Under the pieces are notes generated by a model. The model did no database searches. It was not told the origin of the DNA and saw only the letters and a program-made list of their open reading frames with translations. A stretch of 64,000 nucleotides of DNA. Source: Clostridiales bacterium. GTDB taxonomy: Bacteria; Bacillota; Clostridia; Lachnospirales; WQUN01. A program made the position numbers and the translations under genes. Positions 1 through 8,236 of the stretch are shown piece after piece. The stretch lies in the NCBI GenBank assembly GCA_031287685.1, contig JAITSQ010000030.1:1-64000 (forward strand). The letters are read 5' to 3'. Every line of letters starts with the position of its first letter. The stretch's first letter is position 1.

Positions 1-68
1 ATGGTATTTTTTACCAGTTTGTCAAGTTCGGCGAGCACAGATTTTGTCACCGCGCAAACTTCGTCCAT
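1..68 (-). CDS. Partial unknown protein, N-terminal end only
   Basis: On the minus strand an open frame runs off the left edge. From the ATG at 68 it reads MDEVCAVTKSVLAELDKLV, which looks like an amphipathic helix. The frame stays open further upstream (FFAHEITLNRDNGIFEL) into the palindromic repeat at 118-243, so the real start could be upstream or the gene could have been hit by the repeat. I do not recognise the family and too little is present to assign a function. The strand choice rests only on its protein-like composition compared with the opposite strand. Confidence 0.3.
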   Translation of the reverse strand, partial: MDEVCAVTKSVLAELDKLVKNT

Positions 69-117
69 TAGCTCGAATATGCCGTTATCGCGGTTTAAGG
101 TTATCTCGTGGGCGAAA

Positions 118-243
118 AAGAAGGGGGCTTTGGATTGTCTAAATCTTTTTAGACAATCCAAAACACCGGGCAAGAAGAGGGCTTGAGGCTGTCCAAATCT
201 TTTTTTAGACAGCCTCAAGCCCCGAACAAAGCGCGCCTTCTTG
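118..243. repeat. Palindromic repeat, two units
   Basis: Two adjacent units. The first is AAGAAGGGGGCTTT followed by a 12-bp stem (GGATTGTCTAAA / TTTAGACAATCC) and AAACACCGGGCAAG. The second shares the constant flank but has a different stem (GAGGCTGTCC / GACAGCCTC). They separate the partial minus-strand gene from the rightward glycan genes. Confidence 0.85.
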
Positions 244-304
244 ACAAGCCCGGAGCGGTGTGATAAAATGGCTTCATAAAATTATTAGAGCTGGAGCGGT
301 GTGT

Positions 305-1084
305 ATGAAAACGGTAATACTGGCGGGCGGCTTCGGCACGCGCATTTCGGAGGAGTCCCACCTGCGCCCCAAGCCGATGGTAGAAATCGGCGGTATGCCC
401 ATTTTGTGGCATATTATGAAGCATTATTCCCATTTCGGGTTTAACGATTTCATAATCTGCTGCGGATATATGGGATACGTCATAAAAGAATACTTCGCGG
501 ACTATTATCTGCACCGCTCGGACGTGACTTTCGACTTCCGCAACGGCAACGAAATGGTTATCCACAATAACGTCGCGGAGCCTTGGCGCGTGACGCTCGT
601 GGATACGGGGCTTAATACCCAGACCGGCGGGCGTATCCGCCGCGTGCGGCCGTTTATCGGCGGGGAGCGCTTTTTCCTGACCTATGGGGACGGGGTAAGC
701 AGCGTGGACCTGCGCGCGCTTCTCAAAACCCACGAGGAATCCGGCAAAACCGTCACCGTGACGGCGATTCAGCCGGGCGGCCGGTTCGGCGTTCTTAATA
801 TAAACGACCGGGAGGGCTCGATAGTCGGCTTTCAGGAAAAATCCAAGGAGGACGGCGGCTGGATAAACGCGGGTTTTATGCTTATGGAGCCTGACGTGTT
901 TGACTATCTGGACGGGGACTTAACCGTGCTGGAAAGGGCGCCTATGGAGGGGCTGGCCCGCGCGGGGCGGCTCGGCGTGTACAAGCACCAGGGTTTCTGG
1001 CGGTGTATGGACACCGCGAGGGATAAAACAACGTTAGAAAAACTTTGGGAAGCCGGGGAGGCGGAGTGGAAATTATGGAATTAG
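305..1084 (+). CDS. Glucose-1-phosphate cytidylyltransferase-like nucleotidyltransferase (RfbF family)
   Basis: This 259-aa protein matches the size and fold of RfbF, which makes CDP-glucose from glucose 1-phosphate and CTP for deoxysugar synthesis. The N-terminus carries the nucleotidyltransferase signature LAGGFGTR followed 9 residues later by RPKPMVEIG. Further along are YGDGVSSVD (metal-binding Asp region), GRFGVLNI and NAGFMLMEP, all typical of sugar-phosphate nucleotidyltransferases. I chose the ATG at 305 because it gives the family N-terminus and has GGAGCGG upstream; a longer frame from 260 adds residues unlike the family. It is followed by a glycosyltransferase and a methyltransferase, so it probably supplies a CDP-sugar for a surface glycan. 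No CDP-glucose dehydratase is visible; it would lie outside the window. Confidence 0.85.
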   Translation: MKTVILAGGFGTRISEESHLRPKPMVEIGGMPILWHIMKHYSHFGFNDFIICCGYMGYVIKEYFADYYLHRSDVTFDFRNGNEMVIHNNVAEPWRVTLVDTGLNTQTGGRIRRVRPFIGGERFFLTYGDGVSSVDLRALLKTHEESGKTVTVTAIQPGGRFGVLNINDREGSIVGFQEKSKEDGGWINAGFMLMEPDVFDYLDGDLTVLERAPMEGLARAGRLGVYKHQGFWRCMDTARDKTTLEKLWEAGEAEWKLWN

Positions 1085-1203
1085 CGCTTTATATTGATTC
1101 GCTCGCGCCGGATTACAAATATTTTTTAAGGCGTATGGAAATCAGCTTCGAGGGCGGAACCGCGCCGCGCCGCCCTCTAGATAGGAAATGGTCGCTTGGA
1201 TAA
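1075..1203 (+). CDS. Possible 42-aa overlapping ORF
   Basis: An ATG inside the end of the cytidylyltransferase gene opens a 42-codon frame (MELALYIDSLAPDYKYFLRR...) that ends inside the start region of the next gene. Its start context, 21 bp from 1061, is repeated identically at 2317 where it precedes the FkbM gene start. It may be the remnant of a lost gene or a coupling peptide. I do not recognise it. Confidence 0.3.
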   Translation: MELALYIDSLAPDYKYFLRRMEISFEGGTAPRRPLDRKWSLG

Positions 1204-2239
1204 AAAAACTGTTTTTACTACAATCGCCTATAACGCCGAAAGAACCCTCCGGAATACTATGGAAAGCGTGCTTGGGCAAACCGCCGGCAATCTGGAGTAT
1301 TATATACTTGACAACGGCTCGGCGGACGGCACCGGCGATATTATCCGTGAATTCGCCGCGCGGGACGCGCGCGTCCACCCGCTCGCCGAGGAGACAAACA
1401 CGCCTATGCGCCGGTTTGACCCGGAGTTCTTAGGGTTTAAGGACCTCGAGTATGACTATTGGGTTATGCTTGACGCGGACGACCAATATAAGCCGGATTT
1501 TCTTGAGAAAGCCATAGCTTTTATTGAGGAGACCGGCGCGGGCATAGCCTGTGTCGGGAGCGATTTTATCGACGGACCCACCGGCCGAGAACTGGGCAAA
1601 CGGCAGAACCCCGCCCCCGGCGTTTTAGACGCCCGGGCCTTGGAGCGCTTTTTCCCGGAGAGTTATCAGTTTTTACGCACTATTTGGGGCAAACTGTACC
1701 GAAAATCCGTAATAGAAAGTCTGGACTGGGATCGCTACTATGGGTTTAACCTTGGGAACGGCAGGGACACTCTGTTCGTTTTTCACGCCCTTGAGCGCGT
1801 TGAAAAACTCGCCATATTGAGCGGGACCCTGCACAGATATTATCTGTGGCCCAATTCAATCTACAAAACTTGGAACAATGCCCGCGCCAAGGCGTACAGC
1901 GTTTTGTTCGCCGAGGGGGAGCGCCTGCTGAAACTCAAGGCCGGGGCTGTTTCCCCGCGAAACCTGGACTTTCTGCTTCTCGTTTATATGAGTTCCGTAG
2001 TGGATATGATGAATCCGTTGTTCACCTCGGAAATCCCCCAGGAAGAAAAAATCGCCGCCGCGCTTGAGATTTTTTCAAGCCCCGAAATGCGGTTACTGGC
2101 AAAAACCAAGGTTTCACAAGAGGCGCAGAAGCGAGTTCTTCTCGACGCCGCCTGTTCTTTCCTGAAGCTGGACCTTGTAAGGAATTCCGAGTTTGCCCGC
2201 GAGGCCGCGGAGCTTTGCGCTGCCCTTCAGGGGGGTTAA
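1196..2239 (+). CDS. Family 2 glycosyltransferase
   Basis: A 347-aa cytoplasmic GT-A glycosyltransferase. The N-terminus (KTVFTTIAYNAERTLRNTM) and DNGSADGT at residues 39-46 are the nucleotide-sugar-binding strand of GT2 enzymes, and DADD at residues 93-96 is the metal-binding DXD motif. The C-terminal half is helical and specific to this protein. TTG at 1196 is the best start: it has an AGGAAA upstream and gives the family N-terminus. It lies 110 bp after the cytidylyltransferase and before an FkbM methyltransferase, which points to one locus for making and methylating a surface glycan. The acceptor and donor sugar cannot be told from sequence. Confidence 0.88.
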   Translation: MDKKTVFTTIAYNAERTLRNTMESVLGQTAGNLEYYILDNGSADGTGDIIREFAARDARVHPLAEETNTPMRRFDPEFLGFKDLEYDYWVMLDADDQYKPDFLEKAIAFIEETGAGIACVGSDFIDGPTGRELGKRQNPAPGVLDARALERFFPESYQFLRTIWGKLYRKSVIESLDWDRYYGFNLGNGRDTLFVFHALERVEKLAILSGTLHRYYLWPNSIYKTWNNARAKAYSVLFAEGERLLKLKAGAVSPRNLDFLLLVYMSSVVDMMNPLFTSEIPQEEKIAAALEIFSSPEMRLLAKTKVSQEAQKRVLLDAACSFLKLDLVRNSEFAREAAELCAALQGG

Positions 2240-2241
2240 TT

Positions 2242-2302
2242 AAGAAGGGGGCTTGAGGCTGTCTAAATTCTTTTAGACAATCCAAAACACCCGACAACCA
2301 AT
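2242..2302. repeat. Palindromic repeat, one unit
   Basis: One unit between the glycosyltransferase and the methyltransferase gene: AAGAAGGGGGCTT, imperfect stem (GAGGCTGTCTAAA / TTTAGACAATCC) and AACACCCGACAA. The two stem arms belong to different stem types, so this copy looks like a recombinant or decayed one. Confidence 0.8.
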
Positions 2303-2330
2303 CAAAACAAAAAGATGCGGAGTGGAAATT

Positions 2331-3347
2331 ATGGAATCAGAAAACAATAACCCATCCGAAAAAATTTTCGGGGGGGGGGGGGGTAACCCCGGGAAATCCG
2401 TCAACGGGTGCGACCGGGAGTTTGCCAACCTTATCCACACTTTGAACACAAATTCTTGGGAACACCTCGTCGCGAACCTCGCGATATTCGCCGCCGCCTT
2501 GGCGAAGGAGAACCCCGGCTCCTATGAGGACTTGAAAAAATGGTACGGAAGCTGGTATCGCGTCGGGGCGTTTTCTATTGAGGACCAGGGCTTTCTGAAC
2601 TATTTCGGCGGGCTTCTGCGCTATCTCAAGGCGCGCGCGGCGGAGCTGGCCGCGCTGTATGACGAGCTGGCCGATTACCGCTCAAAGGCCACCCTTAAGC
2701 TGATTTTGGGCCACTGGATGACGATGCGGCCCGATATGCGCTATTACGGCAGGGAATGGGTCTATAAACACTATTTCGACCTTGACCTCATTCCGTCGGG
2801 AGATAACGAAGTTTTCGTGGATTGCGGCGCCTTCATAGGCGACACGCTTGAGGAGTTCATAAGCGAATACGGAACGGGTTATAAAAGCATTTACTCGTTT
2901 GAGCTGTCCCCGTCAACTTTTGAGATTATGAAAAAAACGGCGGAGAAATACCCGCGCGTTTACCCGATAAACGCCGGCGTGTCCAATGAAAACAAGGAAA
3001 TACTGTTCCGCGATTTGAGCGGGCAGGGCGCCGCCTCGGGAAGCCGCCTGGCCGGCGGGCAAGGGAACGCCAAAAGCCGCGTCGTGCGTATTGACGACGA
3101 GATAAAAGAGGACGTGACGTTCATCAAAATGGACGTCGAAGGCGCGGAGATAGACGCGCTTCTCGGCGCGAAGGAGCAGATACTGCGCAACCGCCCCAAA
3201 CTGGCCATTTCGCTTTACCACAATATAAGCGACCTTATTGAAATCCCGAGATTAATCCGGAGTTTTGATAAGAGCTATGTGTTTTATATGCGGCAAAACC
3301 CCGCGAACGTGGGGTTCCCGTCGGAATACGTGCTGTTCGCGCTGTAA
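2331..3347 (+). CDS. FkbM-family methyltransferase with G14 tract
   Basis: A 338-aa SAM-dependent methyltransferase. The FkbM signature is clear: VFVDCGAFIGDT (SAM-binding motif I, about residues 161-172), SFELSPSTFEIM (motif II) and FIKMDVEGAEIDAL (about residues 264-277). Enzymes of this family methylate hydroxyls of glycans or antibiotics. ATG at 2331 is preceded by GCGGAG. Codons 14-18 lie in an uninterrupted run of 14 G (2370-2383), read as five glycines; any change of one or two bases would shift the frame and abolish the enzyme. The stretch before the methyltransferase fold (about residues 20-150) is helical and unassigned. Context suggests O-methylation of a surface sugar. Confidence 0.85.
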   Translation: MESENNNPSEKIFGGGGGNPGKSVNGCDREFANLIHTLNTNSWEHLVANLAIFAAALAKENPGSYEDLKKWYGSWYRVGAFSIEDQGFLNYFGGLLRYLKARAAELAALYDELADYRSKATLKLILGHWMTMRPDMRYYGREWVYKHYFDLDLIPSGDNEVFVDCGAFIGDTLEEFISEYGTGYKSIYSFELSPSTFEIMKKTAEKYPRVYPINAGVSNENKEILFRDLSGQGAASGSRLAGGQGNAKSRVVRIDDEIKEDVTFIKMDVEGAEIDALLGAKEQILRNRPKLAISLYHNISDLIEIPRLIRSFDKSYVFYMRQNPANVGFPSEYVLFAL

Positions 3348-3397
3348 GCTTAGGCTAAGGGCCGGCTGAAAGGCGACAGGCCCCCCGATTTTCACAC

Positions 3398-3440
3398 AAA
3401 AAGGCGCTGGCTATTTTATATTTAGCCAGCGCCTCTTTGT
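3398..3440. terminator. Bidirectional intrinsic terminator
   Basis: A 12-bp stem (AGGCGCTGGCTA / TAGCCAGCGCCT) with an A-rich left side and T-rich right side lies between the convergent FkbM gene and the SLH gene, so it can end transcripts from both directions. Confidence 0.85.
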
Positions 3441-3442
3441 GT

Positions 3443-6172
3443 TTATTCCGGCATAGCCGCGTTCATTATATACTTATACGCCCAGTGGTTCGCGGGCACG
3501 TCGTCAAAATTCACAGAACCCAGCGGCTGCAGCGAGCGCTGCGACGAGTTGCTCATAAGAGTCACGGCCTCCGCGCGGGTCACCTGGTTGTCCGGTTTGA
3601 AAGTGCCGTCCGGGTATCCGGCCATCGCCCCGTTCTGCACCCCGAGCGTCACGTACTGGCGCGACCAGTGGTTCGCGATGTCCGTGAGGTTCACGGCGAC
3701 GGAGTTTTTCGGGGTCAGGCTGAACGCTTTGGCTATGATTACGGCCATTTCCCCGCGGGTAATGCTGTTTTGGGGGCGGAAAGTCCCGTCCTCGTAGCCA
3801 TTTACAATCCCAAGGGCGGAAGCGTAGGCGACGGCCTCCGCGCCGTCCGAATACGCCGGCACGTCCGAAAAGCTCCGGCCCTGATAAGTTTTGCCGCTGC
3901 CGTTTAACGCGTAGAGCATTTTCACCACATCAACCCGGGTCATAGGCTGGTCGGGATAGAACCTTTTTCCGCTGCCCTGCGCGAAGGCCGCCTCCACCTT
4001 CCCGGCGGGCTTCACCGTAACGGGCAGGGAGTCGCTCCCTGTGACGGTATACTCAAAGCGGGAGGTTTCGAGCAAATACCCCTCCGGCACGGTCAGGTCG
4101 CTCGCGGTAAGCACGTCGCCGATGTTCCGCGAAAGGGTCTGGCCGCCCACGGAGGCTCCGTTCGCCGTGACGTAGCTTATTTTTATATCCGCGCTCGCCC
4201 GCTTGTCCGAAACCGTCACGGTCTTGACCGGGCTGTAGCTGTAGCCCTGGGCGGTTTTGGCGTACGCGCGGACGTAATAAACGCTCAGGGGGGTCAAGCT
4301 CTTTATATCCGCCGAAAAATCGCCGACGCCGGACCCGGCCGAGGTTGATTTCGCTCCGGAGCTTGTTACTTCAGGAGTTTTGTTGGTATCCGAATAAACG
4401 AAGCCCCTGTCGGTCACGTTATAGGCTATGTCGCTCCGGATGCTGCCCTTCGCGGAGACCGTCCCGGCGGACGCGCTCTGCAGGCTCGTCAGGTCAACAT
4501 GGCTCGTCTCGCTGGTTTTGAAGGTGCGCACGCCGCCGTAAACATACCCCTGCACGTTCTGATAGTACGCGCGGACATAATACGTCGTGTACGCCGTCAG
4601 CCCCGTCAGCTTCACGGTAAACTCTCCCGGAGCCTTGTTGTCGGAGGTTACGTACTGGCTGTTGGTGATTTCCGGGCTGGTGTTCGCCTTTGAATACACC
4701 ACGCCGCACTGGCGTATGGTGTAATCCGACACGGCGTTTTGAGAAATTTTCCCGCCCGCCGTCGCGGTGGTGTTTTCAACGTCCGTCACGGGGGAGGTCG
4801 ATATGTCGTCCTCCTTGAGCGTGGTGAAGCTCTTGGAGGAGTCGGAGTTGTAGAACGTGCCCAAATCGGTTTTTACGTAGGCCCGCGCGTAATACGTCGT
4901 GCTGTTTGACAGCCCGCTGACGGTTATGGAGGATTCCCCCGCTTTAGTCAAGTCGGGAGATTTGCACACAAGCACGTTCGCGCCGTCAATCGACGGATTC
5001 TGAGTTTTCGACACAACCACGCCGGATTCAAGCAGATAGCTTGAATTTTGAGATGATACGTAAATCGTGAACTGCGCCGAGTCCGCGCCCACAAAGTCAA
5101 CGGACTGCAGCGTCACGCGGCTGTCGCCGGCCCCGCTGAGGTTCGCGGAGACTACGTTTCCGTAAGCGCGTCCATAGCTGTTGTCGGCGTAAGCGCGGAC
5201 ATAGGTCACGGCGCCCGCGCCCGCCGGGGAGAAATCCGCCCCGAAAACCCCGGCGGCCGAGTTCGTGTACGTCCCCCGCGCGGAGGGAGAGTTTTCCGTC
5301 GTGGGCAGGGTGTTCGAGCTGCTGTAAACGAAGCCGAAAGCGCTCACCGCGCCGCCGCCTATACTGGTAATCTGGCCGGCGGCGTACACGCGCCCGCCGG
5401 AGGTATAAGCCTGGGTGGTCGTGACGGAGGGTATGCCCGCGCTCGACGACGAGCCGGCGTTCGTGTTATAGGTGAAATTGCCGTCCGAATAGACCGTCGC
5501 GTCCTTGCCGCTCACGTTGTAAATCATATAAGCCCGGGCGTAATAAGCGCCCGAAAGGCCGGTAATCGTGGCGTAAAAGCTCCCCGAGGAGGGCGTGTAG
5601 GAGTTTATGGGGTAAGTGGCCTTGGCGGTGCCGGAGGCGTTCACGTTCGGGTAAGAGCTCGTCTGGGAATACACGAAGCCCAGTTCCTTTATATAGCCGC
5701 TGGCGTTCGGCGCGCCGAAGCTGTAGCTGGCCGAGGCGTAGGCCGCGCCCGGCGCGCTCTCAGTCATATTGAAGCTCTGCACATAGCCGTACGCGCCGGC
5801 GGAGCTGGACCCGGCGGCGGTGGTAAAAGTAACGGGGACGGAGCTGCTCGCGCCGCTTAGGATAATCTGCCCGTAATAAGTAGTGCCGGGGGTCAGGTTC
5901 GTCACGTCGAAACACTGCCACCCGCCGGAGTTGTAGGCGGTCACGTTCACCGTCTGCTCCCTGGAGTCCGCAACTGAAACATACTTAAACTGCGTCGCGT
6001 AGTAATCCCCGCCGTAAAGCGGGCGGTAAGCTATCGTGGCGCCCGTCTGGGTCTCGCCGCGCGCCTCCACTTCGATCCAGTTTCCGTAGGTCGCCGCGAA
6101 AACCGGGCAGACCGAAGCAAGCACGGCCGCCGCCGCGAGCGCCGCCAGAAAAGATTTGAGAAGCTTTTTCAA
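3443..6172 (-). CDS. S-layer-homology surface protein with repeated beta-sandwich modules
   Basis: A 909-aa secreted protein. Residues 1-26 are a signal peptide (KK, hydrophobic core, ending VFA). The middle holds at least six repeats of roughly 90 residues with the same ending (YYVRAYAKTAQGYSYS, YYARAYVKTDLGTFY, TYVRAYADNSYGRAYG and others), which resemble fibronectin III-like modules. From about residue 735 there are SLH units (FSDVPAYSDGAEAVAYAS...GYEDGTFRPQNSITRGE; then NHWSRQYV...GYPDGTFKPDNQVTRAE). The last unit stops after its first half (DDVPANHWAYKYI), and a first half-unit (FYPDQPMTRVDVVKML) precedes. SLH domains anchor proteins to pyruvylated cell-wall polymers. The start is a TTG at 6172 with AAAGGA upstream. 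Role is probably structural or adhesive. Confidence 0.9.
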   Translation of the reverse strand: MKKLLKSFLAALAAAAVLASVCPVFAATYGNWIEVEARGETQTGATIAYRPLYGGDYYATQFKYVSVADSREQTVNVTAYNSGGWQCFDVTNLTPGTTYYGQIILSGASSSVPVTFTTAAGSSSAGAYGYVQSFNMTESAPGAAYASASYSFGAPNASGYIKELGFVYSQTSSYPNVNASGTAKATYPINSYTPSSGSFYATITGLSGAYYARAYMIYNVSGKDATVYSDGNFTYNTNAGSSSSAGIPSVTTTQAYTSGGRVYAAGQITSIGGGAVSAFGFVYSSSNTLPTTENSPSARGTYTNSAAGVFGADFSPAGAGAVTYVRAYADNSYGRAYGNVVSANLSGAGDSRVTLQSVDFVGADSAQFTIYVSSQNSSYLLESGVVVSKTQNPSIDGANVLVCKSPDLTKAGESSITVSGLSNSTTYYARAYVKTDLGTFYNSDSSKSFTTLKEDDISTSPVTDVENTTATAGGKISQNAVSDYTIRQCGVVYSKANTSPEITNSQYVTSDNKAPGEFTVKLTGLTAYTTYYVRAYYQNVQGYVYGGVRTFKTSETSHVDLTSLQSASAGTVSAKGSIRSDIAYNVTDRGFVYSDTNKTPEVTSSGAKSTSAGSGVGDFSADIKSLTPLSVYYVRAYAKTAQGYSYSPVKTVTVSDKRASADIKISYVTANGASVGGQTLSRNIGDVLTASDLTVPEGYLLETSRFEYTVTGSDSLPVTVKPAGKVEAAFAQGSGKRFYPDQPMTRVDVVKMLYALNGSGKTYQGRSFSDVPAYSDGAEAVAYASALGIVNGYEDGTFRPQNSITRGEMAVIIAKAFSLTPKNSVAVNLTDIANHWSRQYVTLGVQNGAMAGYPDGTFKPDNQVTRAEAVTLMSNSSQRSLQPLGSVNFDDVPANHWAYKYIMNAAMPE

Positions 6173-6211
6173 TTTAAATCAATCCTTTCATTAAATTTTA
6201 ATGTAAATTTA

Positions 6212-6240
6212 ATTTTATCGCCCCAGCCGCTTTTTGTCAA
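6212..6240 (-). promoter_or_regulatory. Sigma-A promoter of the SLH gene
   Basis: On the minus strand TTGACA (6235-6240) and TAAAAT (6212-6217) are 17 bp apart, 40 bp upstream of the SLH gene start. Confidence 0.7.
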
Positions 6241-6264
6241 GCCGCTTTATAAAATATATTAATT

Positions 6265-6295
6265 TTGACATATTAACCCGGCCTCGGCGTATAAT
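6265..6295 (+). promoter_or_regulatory. Promoter of the small membrane protein gene
   Basis: TTGACA (6265-6270) and TATAAT (6290-6295) are separated by 19 bp, a little longer than ideal, and lie 27 bp before the start codon at 6322. It is divergent from the SLH promoter. Confidence 0.6.
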
Positions 6296-6321
6296 CTATA
6301 AACAAACCCCGGAGGGTTATT

Positions 6322-6720
6322 ATGAAAAACAAAATAACGGCGGAGGAGGAGCCGCGCGGGCGGCTTCTGGCGGTGGCCGGCGGGGTGGCGATAGCCTACG
6401 CCATAACCTGCGCGGCGTTTATCGCTTACGCGGCGCTCCTTACATACACAAACCTGACGGAGGAAAAAGCGCCGCTTGTCGTCACGCTCGTGAGCCTTTT
6501 TTCGGTAATTACGGCGGGGTTCGACGCGGCGCGCGGCGCGCGGCGGCGCGGCTGGCTCTGGGGGCTTATCGCCGGGGCGCTCTACGCCGCCGCGCTGACC
6601 CTGCTCGGCGTGTGGCTGGGCCGGGGCGGCGCGTTCGACGCGCGCTCGCTTAGCCTTTTCGCCCTCTGTCTGGCCGGAGGGGGCCTCGGCGGCGTCATAG
6701 GCATAAACCGGGGGAAATAG
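6322..6720 (+). CDS. Four-helix membrane protein, TIGR04086/DUF3792-like
   Basis: A 132-aa integral membrane protein with about four hydrophobic segments (residues 15-40, 48-68, 75-97, 107-127) and Gly-rich turns (LAGGGLGGVIGINRG at the end). Size and pattern agree with the TIGR04086 family of small Clostridia membrane proteins of unknown function. The ATG follows CGGAGGG with 6 bp spacing. It has its own promoter. The family assignment is from memory of its pattern and not checked by alignment. Confidence 0.6.
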   Translation: MKNKITAEEEPRGRLLAVAGGVAIAYAITCAAFIAYAALLTYTNLTEEKAPLVVTLVSLFSVITAGFDAARGARRRGWLWGLIAGALYAAALTLLGVWLGRGGAFDARSLSLFALCLAGGGLGGVIGINRGK

Positions 6721-6727
6721 GGTAAAA

Positions 6728-6855
6728 TAGAGCTATTCCTTGTTTGACTTGCTGGTTTCGAGCCGGAAAACGCCGAGCAAGAAGGTGGCTTTTTCGAGCG
6801 GCATCAAGCCCGAAAAAACGCCGAGCGCGGCTTATGTCAAACGGAATCGCTATAT
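6728..6855. mobile_element. MITE-like element, TIR type AGAGCAATTCC
   Basis: The ends are inverted repeats: TAGAGCTATTCC...TTTGAC at the left and GTCAAACGGAATCGCTATA at the right. The inside (CGAGCCGGAAAACGCC...) contains a palindromic-repeat unit with an AAGAAGGTGGCTTTTTCG flank. Related elements occur at 18889-18968 and 36860-36999. No coding sequence is present. Confidence 0.65.
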
Positions 6856-6932
6856 TAACGGCGTTCGAGCAGAGCGCCCTCCGCCGGCGTTTCGCGCGAA
6901 ACGCCGCGCGATTTTGAGCACGGGTGGTTTTT

Positions 6933-7079
6933 ATGGAGGAGCAAACAAAAGAAGTCGGCGCGTTCAAGACCTACGCCGTCCTGGAGGAACACAAGAAAGA
7001 CAAGGAAAGCGGGGTTACGAAACCGTCCCTGGCTTCCGTTAAGGAAGCGAAGGACTGGGTGGACAACAACCCCAAATAG
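6933..7079 (+). CDS. Small (48-aa) protein resembling DUF3787/CDIF630_02480 spore surface proteins
   Basis: The sequence contains FKTYAVLEEHKKDKESG and ends KEAKDWVDNNPK. This matches my memory of a short Clostridia family (DUF3787), annotated as a spore surface protein in Clostridioides difficile. The ATG is preceded by an unremarkable GGTGGTTTTT, so the ribosome site is weak. A strong terminator follows within 5 bp, which supports a real gene end here. It suggests the organism forms spores, but that is an inference from one small protein. Confidence 0.6.
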   Translation: MEEQTKEVGAFKTYAVLEEHKKDKESGVTKPSLASVKEAKDWVDNNPK

Positions 7080-7082
7080 ACC

Positions 7083-7120
7083 AAAAAGGGCTTCCGGAAA
7101 CAGCCGGAAAGCCCTTTTTA
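7083..7120 (+). terminator. Intrinsic terminator
   Basis: Stem AAAAAGGGCTTCCGG / CCGGAAAGCCCTTTTT with loop AAACAG, directly after the 48-aa gene. A and T runs on both sides let it also serve the convergent stalk-domain gene. Confidence 0.85.
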
Positions 7121-7121
7121 G

Positions 7122-7225
7122 GCGAGAAGGGAGCTGGGGGCGTCTGAAGCCTTTCAGGCGGCTCAAAACACCGGGCGAGAAGGGGGCTTTGAGCTGCCGG
7201 CTGCGGCTCAAAACACCGGACACGG
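7122..7225. repeat. Palindromic repeat, two units
   Basis: Two units with the constant flank GCGAGAAGGG...CACCGGGCGAGAAGGGGGCTTTGAG...CACCGG. The second stem, GAGCTGCCGG / CTGCGGCTC, is unlike those of most other copies, yet its arms match each other. Confidence 0.75.
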
Positions 7226-7235
7226 CAGGTAAGCC

Positions 7236-8126
7236 TCAGCTCCAGTTCATCATATCCGAGTAAAACTTCACCGTAAGCGCGTTTACCTTATACACGCCGG
7301 TTTTCCTGTCTTTTGAGGCGAAATAGGCCTTGCCGTTGTATTTATCGACCAGAATCTCCGTCGAATAATTTTTATACTGTTCGTATTGCAGGAGCCAGTA
7401 ATGCCCGCAGTCCGCCAGCACTTTAAGATTGTCGATTTTCTGAGTCTCCGCCTGGACGAAAGGGGCGTCGTACCCATGCTCCGCCGTGAAGTCGTTAAGG
7501 CATTTCCGGAGCGCGCGCCGGACGGCCTCCGCTCTTTCCTCCGCGTCAACGGTGGGCTTTTCCATCGACGGGATATTCTCCACCCAGACTATGGGCCGCC
7601 CCTCGAAGAACGAGCCGTCGTACCTGGTCTCCGGCGCGTAATACCCCACCTGAATCCCGAAACAATCGGCTATAACCCGCAGGGGAACGTAAGTCACGCC
7701 GTCGATTAGCTGCGCCGGGGAGGCGATTTTGATTTTCGAGCCGTTCACAACGGCTGTGTTACCGCCGATTGTCATCTCGACAATATTGTCGATGCCTTTT
7801 GTTATGGTGATGCTCTTGGTCTTGTCGTCCCAGCTGACGGAGCCGCCCAGGCGCTCCCCGACAAGGCGCACCGGCACCAGCGTCAGGTTGTTCTGAATCT
7901 TTATGTCCGCGCTCCCCGCGAACTCCCCGTCGATTACAAGGAACCGGTAATCGTCCGGCAGGACGCGGCTGTAGCCGCTGTCATAAGTAATCGAGCGCGC
8001 TTTTCCGCCGTCCCCGCTGGTGATGGCCAAACGCGGGTTGGCCTCCGCGAAGGCCGCCGCCGGAAAAGCCGCCAGGACAGCCGCCGCCATAAGGCCCGCC
8101 GTCGTTTTCCCGAAAATCTTGTTCAT
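7236..8126 (-). CDS. Secreted stalk-domain (copper amine oxidase N-terminal-like) protein
   Basis: A 296-aa exported protein with a signal peptide (MNKIFGKTTAGLMAAAVLAAFPAAAFA, about residues 1-27). Residues about 70-170 carry the pattern of the copper amine oxidase N-terminal or stalk domain: LTLVPVRLVGERLGGSVSW, then VTYVPLRVIADCFG. This domain is common in Clostridia wall proteins and is not catalytic. The C-terminal 120 residues (LNDFTAEHGYDAPFV... VDKYNGKAYF) are an extra alpha/beta domain that I cannot name. AAGGAGG lies just upstream of the ATG. It probably acts at the cell surface; its ligand is unknown. Confidence 0.8.
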   Translation of the reverse strand: MNKIFGKTTAGLMAAAVLAAFPAAAFAEANPRLAITSGDGGKARSITYDSGYSRVLPDDYRFLVIDGEFAGSADIKIQNNLTLVPVRLVGERLGGSVSWDDKTKSITITKGIDNIVEMTIGGNTAVVNGSKIKIASPAQLIDGVTYVPLRVIADCFGIQVGYYAPETRYDGSFFEGRPIVWVENIPSMEKPTVDAEERAEAVRRALRKCLNDFTAEHGYDAPFVQAETQKIDNLKVLADCGHYWLLQYEQYKNYSTEILVDKYNGKAYFASKDRKTGVYKVNALTVKFYSDMMNWS

Positions 8127-8185
8127 TTAAATAATCCTCCTTAGAACCTGTGTTCTTAAAATTAGTCGCGTAAATTGTTTTACCC

Positions 8186-8236
8186 GGTTGTTTGAGGCTG
8201 TCTAAAAGGATTTAGCCAGCCTCAAGCCGCCTTTTT
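8186..8236. repeat. Palindromic repeat copy acting as a likely terminator
   Basis: Stem GAGGCTGTCTAAA / TTTAGCCAGCCTC with AAGCCGCCTTTTTA at one end, placed directly after the GNAT gene stop. It has the outline of the dispersed palindromic family and could end the GNAT transcript. A lone AGAACCTGTGTTC, the terminal repeat of the element at 56828, lies nearby at 8142. Confidence 0.6.
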
